From JALRBM01 sp964615445 (GTDB lineage: Bacteria; Patescibacteriota; Saccharimonadia; Saccharimonadales; Saccharimonadaceae), in assembly GCA_964615445.1 (NCBI GenBank), contig CAZTOK010000023.1, positions 1 through 21,608 on the forward strand: a stretch of DNA of 21,608 nucleotides. Reading direction: 5' to 3'. The position numbers and the translations under genes are program-made. The notes beneath the pieces were generated by a model. The model had not been told where the DNA came from. It worked only from the letters and a program-made list of their open reading frames with translations, and did not search any database. How positions within the stretch are numbered: the stretch's first letter is position 1; each line of letters opens with the position of its first letter. Positions 4,817 to 14,342 of the stretch are shown here, piece after piece.

Positions 4817-7684
4817 TTATTTTAGATACTGACTTATTCTTTGTTTAGCGGCATTTACAGATGCCTGGTTAGGTTCCATGACGTAAAGTTGTGCACTTCC
4901 CGTACTATATGTTTCAGCTGTTTTATCTGTACCATCTACTGCAGTAGAGGTGACTTGCCATTTATGTGGTGTATCTACTTGTTGCTTTAAGAAAGATGTA
5001 ATTGTATCGGTGCTCGCATTGGTTTGGATGCTTCCGGAGATAGCCGCGAGAATGGCTTGATACTGAGCGAGTTCTTGTGGGTTTTCAAGTTTTTGAATGA
5101 TCGCTTCGATCACCCGTTCCTGATCCGCGCCGCGCGTACGGTCACCTGCTTCGAATGAATGACGTTCGCGGGAGAAGACAAGCGCCTGCTTGCCGTCCAT
5201 ATCTTGATACCCTTCCTTAAAGGTATATCCACCAGCGGTGAATGCATTATCTGAATACACTGTTACACCGCCCAGTGTATCGATAATATTAGTAAGTGAT
5301 GCGAAGTTAATGCGTAGATAGTAATCGATGGGCACACTGTATAGATCTTCGAGTGTTTTTTCAGACATGTCGACACCGTAGAGTCCAGCGTGGGTCAGCT
5401 TGTCTTTTAGTCCCGTTGTGCCGTGAAGTTGTACGTAATAGTCACGCGGTGTGTTAACAAGAAGGATTTTGTTAGTTCGAGGATTAACGACAACGAGAAT
5501 ATTAACGTCGCTTCGAGATACCGTATTAATATTTCCATAGGTATCAATACCGCTTATATATATGACGAATGGCTTCGTCGTATCTGTCTTTACGGGTGCG
5601 ATCGTTGTTTCGACACTAAATGTAGCAAGTACTTGGACACTTTTGTAGAAGCTACTATTAGTGTCTTTGAGTAGGTCTAGGTAGGAGCTTTGGACTACTG
5701 CCGCTGTACGTTCATGAGCATCAAGAGCAGGAATGAGTGCAGCTGTGCTGTCATATGATGTAAATGTTGTCTTGGTTCGTTTACTCGTTTCGCTCCTTAT
5801 ACTAGCGAAGTTTGGATCACTGCTTACCACGCCAGTACTTGGGTTGTGCTGCAATGAGATGTGCTGATCTTTTTTGGCAATAATACTGTATTCAGTATAG
5901 TTATTTTTCGCTTGAAGCGCGTCGAGAAACGAAAATGTCGCACTACTCGCCGAAAAAATCCAAAGACAGAGGGCAATGATACCGGCAGACAAAATACCGT
6001 AGATAGCTACTTTTCGTTTAGAGAGCTTTTTTGCTGCCATAACGATACTCAGCGCACCAACTGGAAGTGCGGAAAGTATGGCAAAAATAAGCAGATATTT
6101 GGTAGGAATAAGCTGGATGCGAGTCATGCCATAGACCATGAGAATGTAGGTTACAACGAGTAGTGCGCTCATTGCTTTTGGAAGCCAGCTTATGATTGGT
6201 GCGTGTTTAATCTTTTGGATGAATGATGCGTCAGTAGTCACTTCATTCTTTTTGGTTTTGTGTGATTTTTTGCTGGATTTCTTTGGTAGCGCCATAGATA
6301 CTTTCTCCTTTAGCATATTCATTACCGACTTGTTCCACATAGCAGCGACGCCGAGAACGATAAGGGCATTTGCAACGTTTCCGATATAGTTATTCGTGTA
6401 GTAGAACACCATGACCATGGTGTAAATAAGGGCTAACTTAACAAAAATACCCTTTTCATACGTTATGGTGACATGTTTTTTGATTTTGTAGTGACGGTAA
6501 ATTGTCATCGCAAGATACGCAATAACGGTAGCGACAGCGGCAGCGTAAATCGCGAAGAACTTTATGAAGACAATCGTAAGAACGATATTAATTATTGCGG
6601 CAAAAATAGACGTATTAGCGACTTGCTTGGTCATTTTTTTCGCGACGTAAATAGTGCCATAAAGACTGACAAGCGCATTAAAAAATGCACCGATCACGAG
6701 GATTGGAATGTAGAGATAGGCTTCTCGGAATTCTTTTCCAACGATATAGGGAAAGACAAGAGGCATGCCACCAATGAGCAGTAGCCCTATCGAGCCAAAC
6801 AGTCTCACACTGGTATTGCTAATCTTTGAAAAGAACGCGTCACGGTCTTTATCCTTAATGTGGAGCGAGGCTGATTCGGTCCAGGCCATACTGAAAATCG
6901 AGAAGATACCAGAGAAAATGGTGGTGTATTTATTAGAGATTGCATAAATACCATTGGCAGCAACACCTAGTACGGTTGAAATAATCGTACGATCTGAAAC
7001 GTTGATTACCCACCAAGAAATGCCATTCGGAATAAGTGGCAATGAGTAGGTCACGAGTTCTTTTTGAAGTGCTCGGTTAAACTGACGATGCGAGAGATGT
7101 CGGTATAGTTTTAGAGAAATTGCCAGGTAGATGCAGCTTACAAGGTTTGCGGACGCTATAGAAAGAAGCATACCTATAGCACCAAGATGAAGTATGACAA
7201 TAAATATAATTGCTCCTGCGAGCGTCGCCATGGATGTAAAGATAGAGGCAATGGCGAACTTCTTATTTTGTCCAATACCACGAGCGAATTGGAGAAATAT
7301 ATTATTGAACGCTAATGTCACTGCATTAAGTAGAATGAGCCACATGTAGTGAATCGGTGTAATAACATTAAGAGTCACAAGACATACTACACCAATGACT
7401 AAGATGGCCGTAACCATCTGCATAACGTTGGTGATAATAAGAGCTTTTTTCTTCTCGCTCTTCCGAGCATCGACAAGGAACCTAAAGGAAGCCATTTCTA
7501 GTTGAAGTGTAGCCGCAGGAATAAAGAGCGTAAGGTACGTAACAATAAGGTCAACCGTACCGTAAGCGCTTGGAGATAAGAAAACCGTGTAGAGTGGCAA
7601 CAACAAGAATGAAATAAACTGAGTTGATATCTTACCAAATGCAAGTATTAAAGTATTATCTATGAGGGTTTTCTTTTTATTCAT
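4817..7684 (-). CDS. Fusion of polysaccharide flippase (Wzx-like) and LytR-CpsA-Psr phosphotransferase domain
   Basis: 955 residues. Residues 1 to about 455 form a many-spanned membrane protein of the Wzx/oligosaccharide flippase type, starting with TLILAFGKISTQFISFLLLPL. A Lys-rich linker (about 468-492) leads to three further membrane segments (about 500-580). The extracytoplasmic part ends in an LCP domain (about 704-860) with D714 in GIDTYG, R724 in SRSD, R747 in TPRD and the Arg-rich SRERHSFEAGDRTRGADQER near 838-854. Known roles: the flippase moves undecaprenyl-linked repeat units outward, and LCP enzymes transfer lipid-linked glycopolymers to peptidoglycan. Both in one chain is unusual. 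The start at ATG 7684 overlaps the stop of the preceding gene by eight bases. It is last in the polysaccharide operon. Confidence 0.92.
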   Translation of the reverse strand: MNKKKTLIDNTLILAFGKISTQFISFLLLPLYTVFLSPSAYGTVDLIVTYLTLFIPAATLQLEMASFRFLVDARKSEKKKALIITNVMQMVTAILVIGVVCLVTLNVITPIHYMWLILLNAVTLAFNNIFLQFARGIGQNKKFAIASIFTSMATLAGAIIFIVILHLGAIGMLLSIASANLVSCIYLAISLKLYRHLSHRQFNRALQKELVTYSLPLIPNGISWWVINVSDRTIISTVLGVAANGIYAISNKYTTIFSGIFSIFSMAWTESASLHIKDKDRDAFFSKISNTSVRLFGSIGLLLIGGMPLVFPYIVGKEFREAYLYIPILVIGAFFNALVSLYGTIYVAKKMTKQVANTSIFAAIINIVLTIVFIKFFAIYAAAVATVIAYLAMTIYRHYKIKKHVTITYEKGIFVKLALIYTMVMVFYYTNNYIGNVANALIVLGVAAMWNKSVMNMLKEKVSMALPKKSSKKSHKTKKNEVTTDASFIQKIKHAPIISWLPKAMSALLVVTYILMVYGMTRIQLIPTKYLLIFAILSALPVGALSIVMAAKKLSKRKVAIYGILSAGIIALCLWIFSASSATFSFLDALQAKNNYTEYSIIAKKDQHISLQHNPSTGVVSSDPNFASIRSETSKRTKTTFTSYDSTAALIPALDAHERTAAVVQSSYLDLLKDTNSSFYKSVQVLATFSVETTIAPVKTDTTKPFVIYISGIDTYGNINTVSRSDVNILVVVNPRTNKILLVNTPRDYYVQLHGTTGLKDKLTHAGLYGVDMSEKTLEDLYSVPIDYYLRINFASLTNIIDTLGGVTVYSDNAFTAGGYTFKEGYQDMDGKQALVFSRERHSFEAGDRTRGADQERVIEAIIQKLENPQELAQYQAILAAISGSIQTNASTDTITSFLKQQVDTPHKWQVTSTAVDGTDKTAETYSTGSAQLYVMEPNQASVNAAKQRISQYLK

Positions 7685-9761
7685 GATGGGTCCTCTTTAC
7701 CAGTACTTTATCGAGTTCCTGAAATGCCGTTTCCGCCAGTTGAGTTTGGTCGGTCATATCATTTTTCTTTAGTTGACTAAACTTAAATGTAGTCGCATCA
7801 AATTTATCAATATTTCTAATATCAACTACAGGTCCTTTAAATTGAATATCCTTTAAAATATTGATCGTTTTATCGCTATAAGCAAATGGCAATACCTTTT
7901 TCTTAAATACGAGGCCAAGAATAGCTGCATGGAACCGCGTACCTATGACTACGCTACTTTTAGCAATAATTTGTAATGCTTCTTCAAGATTACCGTTATA
8001 ACGATAGTGTTCTACATTTCGTGCGGTAATTTTATCTAATTTAGAGATAATTCGTTCGTTGGCTACTTCGTCACCCTCTGGCTGGCAAAATGACATATAC
8101 ACCACTTTGTAGCCATCCGCTACTAACCTTTTTGTGAGAGTTGCTATTGTTTTATCGTATTTTTTGGAAGTCGCTGCATCAAATCGCTCAGCGCAGTTAA
8201 TAAGGGAAAAGATCGCTATCTTTTCATTTTTCATTTCATACTCGGAAGTGTCGAGTGAAAATGCAATGTCAGTTGCAACACGAACTGATGGTATATCCTT
8301 AAATGTTGCATACGATGCATTGTCCCGGAAACATACGTCTTCTGCGCCTTTAAAAATATCGCCTACTATTTCTACGAATTCTGAATTTTTATAAGGACCA
8401 AAGTTTGAACCTAGAATAAAATATGGGGCCTTGCATTTAGCATAAAAATCTCTTTCTTGATACCATTTCTTCAGATCACTACCTTCGATAAATATCGATC
8501 CTCCGATATATACGAGCAGATCATTTTTTCTTTCCAGCATGCGAAGCCATAAGTCACTCTTTTTTATTACTTTTCCAACACGATAAGATAGAGATGACAA
8601 GATCCTATTTTTATAAATAACGAGATTATTTATAGAGTGGAAAGAAGACACCTCTTGGTGTGAGATTAATGAAAATTTATTCTCATACCTTTTAGTAATA
8701 ATTTTTACGAAAAGGTCATCTCCTAAGTTATTCGCACTATAAAACCTCAATAGAACTTTTTTTATACTACGCTTTGGTAACGACTTTTTTACAGTCCTCT
8801 TTAGCAACGACAGTCGCCTCTTTGTTTTGAACCAGTACCATAACGTATGGACATTGACTAATGAAGCAAACGCGTAAAGTCGATGTTTTTTATTTGATTC
8901 AGAGTCGGTCATAATTTTCTTGCTAAATTGTTTGATGATACTCTCACATTCATGAAGTTCGTCATTGAATGAGGTAATCTCAGAAATGATGTACGACGCT
9001 TCCATGAATAATCTATGTTCAGCCGCTTTAACTAAAGAGGGATAGTTAGCAACACAATCCTTAAGTATTTTCTTTGTAATTATTAAGCCGTCCATTCGCT
9101 TTGAGGAGAATGTCGAATGCATAGCACTGCCACTTCGCTGCAAGTAGTAATAGTCTTTAGAAGAGTTAACAATTACTTTTTTAGCCTTAATAAACAGCTG
9201 ATAATTGATTTCTAGATCTTCGGCTATTGTTATCGATTCTAAGAATCGTATACCTTTAAAAAGCTCTTTTTTATATAGCTTCGCACAAGGTCCATTGACT
9301 ATATGTCGTTGATAAAGCATCTCTTTCAATGCTTCTTTACCTGAAAAAACTTGTACTACATTCTTTGCTAAGTCTTTGTCGGGCGTTTCGCCCTCTTTAA
9401 ATGGCTGAATGTCACAAGTTGCAATATCACCACCTTTCTCGGTAAGGCTATTGTAAAGTGTCTGCATCATGTCTAGATCAATGATGTCATCGGGATCAAC
9501 AAAGCTGAGGTAGTGGCCTTGTGAGGTATTTATTCCTATGTTACGTGCGCTCGATACACCACCATTCTGTTTGTGAATAACCGTAATACGTTTATCTCTC
9601 TGGGCGTATGCATCACAAATAACAGATGAACCATCCGAGGATCCGTCATCAACAAGAATGATTTCTAAATCCTTGTATGTTTGATTCATTATGGAATCGA
9701 TAGACTTCTCTAAATACTTTTCAACATTATAAACAGGTACTATCACCGATATTTTTTTCAT
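7677..9761 (-). CDS. Fusion of GT2 glycosyltransferase and polysaccharide pyruvyl transferase
   Basis: 694 residues with two catalytic domains. The N-terminal GT-A fold (about 1-230) has VIVPVYNVEKYL, DDGSSDG at 38-44 and a DPDD metal-binding motif at 89-92. After a helical, basic linker (about 250-335) comes a polysaccharide pyruvyl transferase domain (about 336-640) with NLGDD at 345-349, VYIGGS near 417-422 and GTRFHA at 607-612. That family (CsaB-like) places pyruvate ketals on sugars from phosphoenolpyruvate. One protein could therefore add a sugar and modify it. ATG 9761 overlaps the upstream stop by four bases (ATGA), implying translational coupling. Cytoplasmic; sugar donor unknown. 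Confidence 0.9.
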   Translation of the reverse strand: MKKISVIVPVYNVEKYLEKSIDSIMNQTYKDLEIILVDDGSSDGSSVICDAYAQRDKRITVIHKQNGGVSSARNIGINTSQGHYLSFVDPDDIIDLDMMQTLYNSLTEKGGDIATCDIQPFKEGETPDKDLAKNVVQVFSGKEALKEMLYQRHIVNGPCAKLYKKELFKGIRFLESITIAEDLEINYQLFIKAKKVIVNSSKDYYYLQRSGSAMHSTFSSKRMDGLIITKKILKDCVANYPSLVKAAEHRLFMEASYIISEITSFNDELHECESIIKQFSKKIMTDSESNKKHRLYAFASLVNVHTLWYWFKTKRRLSLLKRTVKKSLPKRSIKKVLLRFYSANNLGDDLFVKIITKRYENKFSLISHQEVSSFHSINNLVIYKNRILSSLSYRVGKVIKKSDLWLRMLERKNDLLVYIGGSIFIEGSDLKKWYQERDFYAKCKAPYFILGSNFGPYKNSEFVEIVGDIFKGAEDVCFRDNASYATFKDIPSVRVATDIAFSLDTSEYEMKNEKIAIFSLINCAERFDAATSKKYDKTIATLTKRLVADGYKVVYMSFCQPEGDEVANERIISKLDKITARNVEHYRYNGNLEEALQIIAKSSVVIGTRFHAAILGLVFKKKVLPFAYSDKTINILKDIQFKGPVVDIRNIDKFDATTFKFSQLKKNDMTDQTQLAETAFQELDKVLVKRTHHE

Positions 9762-10876
9762 GACTGTACCCCACTACTGAGTGCAGCCTCATAGTGGCGC
9801 TCAATAACTTTAACGTTCTGTACCATGTCATAAGCACTGCCTTCCATAATCTTGCTCGTATCAATTCTGTCCAAGTTTAGGTTAGTCATTGCACGAGCCC
9901 ACTGCTTAGCAGTATTCGACAAGGGATGGAAATTGATACAATTCGTAAATTTTGCCGTTTTATCGATCGTATCGCTTACAAGACAAACTAATCCATTAGC
10001 CTGTGCTTCAACGAGAGTGACAGGCAGTCCCTCAAACAAGGAAGGAAATAGAAATAAATCAGCCGCACTATAAAGCTTATTAACATCAGATCTTACTCCT
10101 AGGAATATGACCTTGTCTTGAATTCCAAGTTTACGAAGTCGTTCTTCGATTTCAGCTCTTAGCCCACCGTCCCCTACTAAAACAAGCTTGGAATTAGGGT
10201 TGAGTTTTAAGTATTCATTATATATATCAACTAAGAGGCTGTGGTTCTTTTGCCTATCGAATCTTCCAACATGTAGTACAAGAGTACATTTTTTTGATAC
10301 ACCAAGTTCTTTTCGAAAGCGATTTCTTGCTGACTCATCGTAGTAAAAGTCATTTAGAATAATTCCATTATCTATAATAGTGAACTTGCTACCTTTATAA
10401 AATAGTGCTTCACCAGCATCCTGGCCACACGCAAAGTAAACTGTCGAGAGTTTACTGATAATGAATTTAGACACTATGAAATAAAGACGTTTGGCTGTGC
10501 TTGGAAACTCTTCTGACTGTGTGTTGTGCGAATGAGTAATTCTAGCCTTAACTCCTGCAATTCTTGCCGCAATCAAGGAGAACATGGAATTGAAGTAGGT
10601 ATGCGCGTGAACGATATCGATGTTTTCATCCTTAATGATACGCACGATATTCTTTATGTGATTTATTGGACCCACTTCCTTAACGTCAGGCGTACGCACT
10701 AGCTTACCACCCAAGGAGATAATCTCTTGCTCGTAGTCATATGTCTCATTCTTATAGCATAAAAATACAAGACGAAATTTCTTTTTGTCGATGTTTCGTA
10801 GGACGTTCATGAGAAGCGTCTCTACACCGCCTCTATTCATAGTTCCAACAACAAGTAATATATTAATTTTTTTCAT
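9758..10876 (-). CDS. Glycosyltransferase family 4 (GT-B fold)
   Basis: 372 residues. Retaining GT4 enzyme with an N-terminal acceptor domain opening INILLVVGTMNRGGVETLL, HAHTYFN at 90-96 and ITHSHNTQ near 113-120, and a C-terminal nucleotide-sugar domain with VGRFDRQKN at 203-211 and the E-x7-E motif in FEGLPVTLVEAQ (281-292). It resembles EpsF-type exopolysaccharide transferases; the sugar specificity cannot be read. The start is ATG 10876, 42 bases after the upstream gene, with no strong Shine-Dalgarno. Its stop overlaps the next gene by four bases. Confidence 0.92.
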   Translation of the reverse strand: MKKINILLVVGTMNRGGVETLLMNVLRNIDKKKFRLVFLCYKNETYDYEQEIISLGGKLVRTPDVKEVGPINHIKNIVRIIKDENIDIVHAHTYFNSMFSLIAARIAGVKARITHSHNTQSEEFPSTAKRLYFIVSKFIISKLSTVYFACGQDAGEALFYKGSKFTIIDNGIILNDFYYDESARNRFRKELGVSKKCTLVLHVGRFDRQKNHSLLVDIYNEYLKLNPNSKLVLVGDGGLRAEIEERLRKLGIQDKVIFLGVRSDVNKLYSAADLFLFPSLFEGLPVTLVEAQANGLVCLVSDTIDKTAKFTNCINFHPLSNTAKQWARAMTNLNLDRIDTSKIMEGSAYDMVQNVKVIERHYEAALSSGVQS

Positions 10877-10918
10877 AATACTAAATATTCCCGTGATTAC
10901 TCACTAAATTCAAAATCA

Positions 10919-12379
10919 TCATGCCGTCTCCCGTGAGGTTTCGTTTAACCGTCGATGGTGCACTAAACCAAACATTCTCAGTAGGAATATCAGCATAACC
11001 ATAACCATCGTACCGACTATGATGTGCCTTGGGAAAACTAACGAAGAGTCTCGTATCCACCACAATGATTGTCGAGCGATTAAAACTGTCATGGCAAATA
11101 ATATGAGCTTATTGCGAGACTTCAGATCAAGCATAAACCATTCGAACCTACTTAACAGGTAGCCAATAATAAAGACCGCGAGATACGAGTATCGACCAAA
11201 GTTATAATATAGCTCCGCTAAATAGGAGCCTCCAATTGTTGGGTAATTGAGTTGTAATTGAAAGTTATTACTTTTTACGTAGCTATCTAACGCAGCTGAA
11301 TTTGGAAGTATGCTAGCTAGAGAAGCTACATAAGTATTCCCTGAAGCATGTGAAGGCATACTTCCATTGAGTCCGTCTGTCTGATTTATAACGAGTATCA
11401 TTGTAAGCTGTGTACCGCCAAACTCTTGAAGAAACCTTGAGGCTATATCACTAGTTCCGCTTATAGTAGGAGCATTGTCTACTCGATTTAAGCCTATTGT
11501 AGTTATGTAGGATGCCATAAGTACACCAACGATAGCCAATACAGCGTAGGTACTTTTTTTAAAGCTACGCACACACAAATTGTAGGTAAAAAACAGCACC
11601 ACAATAGTTATCATTGCCGTTCCACGACTACCCGAGTTCATAGAAAATAAGAGATAGGCACTAGTCGTGAGAAGAAGCAGAAGTGGTATTAATTTCTTTT
11701 TCCGATAGTATATCATGAGCAAAACAATCCCAATGACGAACATATCGGAAAGCATAGATAAGTAACCGTTAAGCTGAAAATCAAATGTTGCGGAATACCC
11801 TTGACTCGCACCTAATCTTATCCTCATTAAGTCCGTGTATACCCTTAGCGGTAGACTTATTAATAAAATAGCTATTCCAATATTTCGATACGATGTATCA
11901 CTCCACATACGACTGACATTTAATTGTCCGACTAATTGCCTCAATGTTGAACGTGATTTCTGCGATACTTTTTTGGCATTTCTGATATCACCAATCTGCA
12001 TGCCCAAGTACAGACCAACGATTAACTCCAGCGATGTAAGGTATGAATTAAACACAAGGCTGGCATTAAAAACTTGACTAAAATCCATTCCTGCAAAACT
12101 AAAATCTGGATTGAATAAATAGATCCAACTATATCCCATATGAAATAAGAACGTGAAAGTTAAGAAGATGACTCTAAAGGAAAGGACATTTCGTCTTTTT
12201 ACATATGAGAAGATAATCATGTCAATTAACAGAAGAAAGCTAACTATTGCAATGGATGGAAACCAATTAAAATCATTAGCTTTTACAAATATCTGAATGA
12301 GGAATAGACAAATAAACACTACGAAAAGCAGGCAGTTATTTATTCGCTGTAATACAAATTTATTTAACATACCCATCAT
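10919..12379 (-). CDS. Wzy-like O-antigen/oligosaccharide repeat-unit polymerase
   Basis: 486-residue polytopic membrane protein with roughly a dozen hydrophobic segments from residue 15 to 475. It has a large extracytoplasmic region around 295-390 containing GLNRVDNAPTISG and HASGNTYVASL, as is common in Wzy polymerases. Wzy sequences diverge strongly, so the call rests on topology, length and position between glycosyltransferases and a flippase. It would polymerise lipid-linked repeat units on the outer face of the membrane. ATG 12379 overlaps the preceding stop by four bases. It is AT-rich like its neighbours. Confidence 0.8.
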   Translation of the reverse strand: MMGMLNKFVLQRINNCLLFVVFICLFLIQIFVKANDFNWFPSIAIVSFLLLIDMIIFSYVKRRNVLSFRVIFLTFTFLFHMGYSWIYLFNPDFSFAGMDFSQVFNASLVFNSYLTSLELIVGLYLGMQIGDIRNAKKVSQKSRSTLRQLVGQLNVSRMWSDTSYRNIGIAILLISLPLRVYTDLMRIRLGASQGYSATFDFQLNGYLSMLSDMFVIGIVLLMIYYRKKKLIPLLLLLTTSAYLLFSMNSGSRGTAMITIVVLFFTYNLCVRSFKKSTYAVLAIVGVLMASYITTIGLNRVDNAPTISGTSDIASRFLQEFGGTQLTMILVINQTDGLNGSMPSHASGNTYVASLASILPNSAALDSYVKSNNFQLQLNYPTIGGSYLAELYYNFGRYSYLAVFIIGYLLSRFEWFMLDLKSRNKLILFAMTVLIARQSLWWIRDSSLVFPRHIIVGTMVMVMLIFLLRMFGLVHHRRLNETSRETA

Positions 12380-13212
12380 CCCTTCCTGCTTTCCAGTTGC
12401 AAGCGTCTAGAGAATGTTAATGCAATTCGTCTCAAATATTTAGCATCTTCCCATAAAATGAGAATTATCCTCATAAATAGACTAATGTAGCCAAGGCTAT
12501 AAGCCTCTGTAATATTTTTAATGCATCCTAAATGCATAGCCCTAAGATTACTAGAAAGACCGGCGTGTCCAAAAGTAGGCTTATCATCAAGGAAAAGCAA
12601 TGGCTCAGACAAATAGTATCCGCCATATAGATGAATAATCTTCATAAATAGATTCGCATCTTCGGCATACTTTTGCGAGACATCAAAATAACCAGTTGAT
12701 TTTAAGACCTTTTTTTCAAAAAGAATACTACACGTTGATGGCGATGTTTTAAATAGATAGTGGACGAGATTAATCTTATAAAGACCCTCGTCTATTTTCT
12801 TACCATTGCGCGGTGAATCCTTTTGTGAGTTTGTGCCAATAAACTTTATAGTTGGGTCATTCCGTATTGCGTTGATTTGTTTCTCAATTTTATCCTGAGA
12901 CCAATAATCATCTGAGTCCAAAAGCGCCATCCAACTACCCTGAGCCTTATTTATACCAACGTTTCGAGCATTTGATACTCCTTTATTTTTGGTCGTAAAC
13001 AACTTTATTACAGGCTGTTGTGTGCTGTGAAATTTAATGTACTCTTGAATGACCTGCTCTGTACTATCTGCAGAGCCATCGTTCACGATGATAATTTCTT
13101 TGATAAAATTAATCGCTGACTGACCAACTACAGAATCTAGAGTACGGCGAATAGTCCTGCTTGCATTGTAAGCCGGTATTATCACGCTGATACTAATAGA
13201 TTGAGCCTTCAT
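12376..13212 (-). CDS. Glycosyltransferase family 2
   Basis: 278 residues. GT-A fold with VIIPAYNASRTIRRTL at the N-terminus, the nucleotide-binding NDGSADST at 44-51, NKGVSNARNVGI near 76-87 and the metal-binding DSDD at 99-102. The C-terminal part lacks clear membrane spans and ends in a basic tail. It probably adds one sugar to the lipid-linked repeat unit on the cytoplasmic face; donor and linkage are unknown. Start ATG 13212 shares one base with the upstream stop (TAATG), so translation is likely coupled. Confidence 0.92.
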   Translation of the reverse strand: MKAQSISISVIIPAYNASRTIRRTLDSVVGQSAINFIKEIIIVNDGSADSTEQVIQEYIKFHSTQQPVIKLFTTKNKGVSNARNVGINKAQGSWMALLDSDDYWSQDKIEKQINAIRNDPTIKFIGTNSQKDSPRNGKKIDEGLYKINLVHYLFKTSPSTCSILFEKKVLKSTGYFDVSQKYAEDANLFMKIIHLYGGYYLSEPLLFLDDKPTFGHAGLSSNLRAMHLGCIKNITEAYSLGYISLFMRIILILWEDAKYLRRIALTFSRRLQLESRKG

Positions 13213-14342
13213 TACCTCGTCAAACTTTCATTATATATTGCCGCATGAGCTGCAATAATTTTATCGAGCATATATACAGAACTTGCTTTGTGATTACGTT
13301 GCGCCATCTTTTTGGCAATATCTTTATTCTGCTTCAAGGATATGATTTTCTCGACTAGACTTCGCGAATCTCCTTGTTCAATAATATAACCATTGAAACC
13401 ATCTCGGATAAGGTCTCTATTTCCCCTACAATTCGTGACAATTATCGGTAGTCTCGAATACATAGCTTCTAAAACATTAACAGGCAGGCCTTCTTGTGTA
13501 GCAGAGGATATTGCCATATCTGATATCTTTAAAAGTTGCGGTGTATCATTTCGATAGCCAAGGAAATGAATATTATCTTTTAGTCCTAGTAGCTCAACCA
13601 GTTTTTGACATTCCCCATTTAAGCTATCTTGACCTGCAAGCAAAAGATGAACTTTAGAATCCTGTTTTATTAGGTCATTAAGCGCATTGATAAGCCACAG
13701 TTGATTCTTTCGCTTAGAAAGCTCAGCAAGATATAGAATGACAAAGTCACCTGACTTGAGATCCAATGAAGCTCGTAAACTAGCCTTATCTTTAGCTGAT
13801 ACGGTGATATCGAACCTTTTCGAATCAATACCGACACCTGAAATATAATAGACGTCTGTTTTAAATTTTTCTTTCGCTAATATATAGTCTTCTTTATTAA
13901 TCGTAATGAGCTTGTCGGTACGTCGAGCCATCAGCTTTTCGATAGGATAATAGATAATCCAATTCAAGTATCCAGCCCCTTTAAAGAAGTGAAAGCCATG
14001 AGCCGTATATATGACATGCGTGCCATCCTTTTTGCGCGATCTTGTCGCGGCGAGACGCGTAACGACACTTCCCATTGGAGTATGGGTATGAATAAGATCG
14101 TATCGTTCCTGTTCTAGTAATCTTCTTAACGCCAAAAACGCACGAAAGTTACTTGGTTTCAACGGATTACGTGCAAACGGCACAGTAATATGCTTATCAC
14201 AGTCTTTTACTTCTTCCTCGCCAGCGGAAGCATAATGGACTTCATACCCTTGCTCTTTAAACCAACACATAAAGGGCCGATTGAACTTTGAGAAGTTAGC
14301 GGTATGCGAAGTGAAAAGTACTTTCTTTACAGAATCACTCAT
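13212..14342 (-). CDS. Glycosyltransferase family 4, EpsD-like
   Basis: 376 residues from ATG 14342. GT-B enzyme with HTHTPMGSV at 85-93, TAHGFHFFKGAGYLNW from 113, LITINKEDY near 145-153, ISGVGID at 167-173 and EGLPVNVLEAM at 284-294. This motif set is typical of EpsD/CapJ-type transferases acting early on undecaprenyl-linked sugars. I rejected the longer start at 14384: MSDSVKKVLFTSHT matches the family N-terminus, and GGTGAGG lies six bases upstream of ATG 14342. The gene overlaps the phosphoglycosyl transferase gene by eight bases, so it likely adds the second sugar. Confidence 0.92.
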   Translation of the reverse strand: MSDSVKKVLFTSHTANFSKFNRPFMCWFKEQGYEVHYASAGEEEVKDCDKHITVPFARNPLKPSNFRAFLALRRLLEQERYDLIHTHTPMGSVVTRLAATRSRKKDGTHVIYTAHGFHFFKGAGYLNWIIYYPIEKLMARRTDKLITINKEDYILAKEKFKTDVYYISGVGIDSKRFDITVSAKDKASLRASLDLKSGDFVILYLAELSKRKNQLWLINALNDLIKQDSKVHLLLAGQDSLNGECQKLVELLGLKDNIHFLGYRNDTPQLLKISDMAISSATQEGLPVNVLEAMYSRLPIIVTNCRGNRDLIRDGFNGYIIEQGDSRSLVEKIISLKQNKDIAKKMAQRNHKASSVYMLDKIIAAHAAIYNESLTR

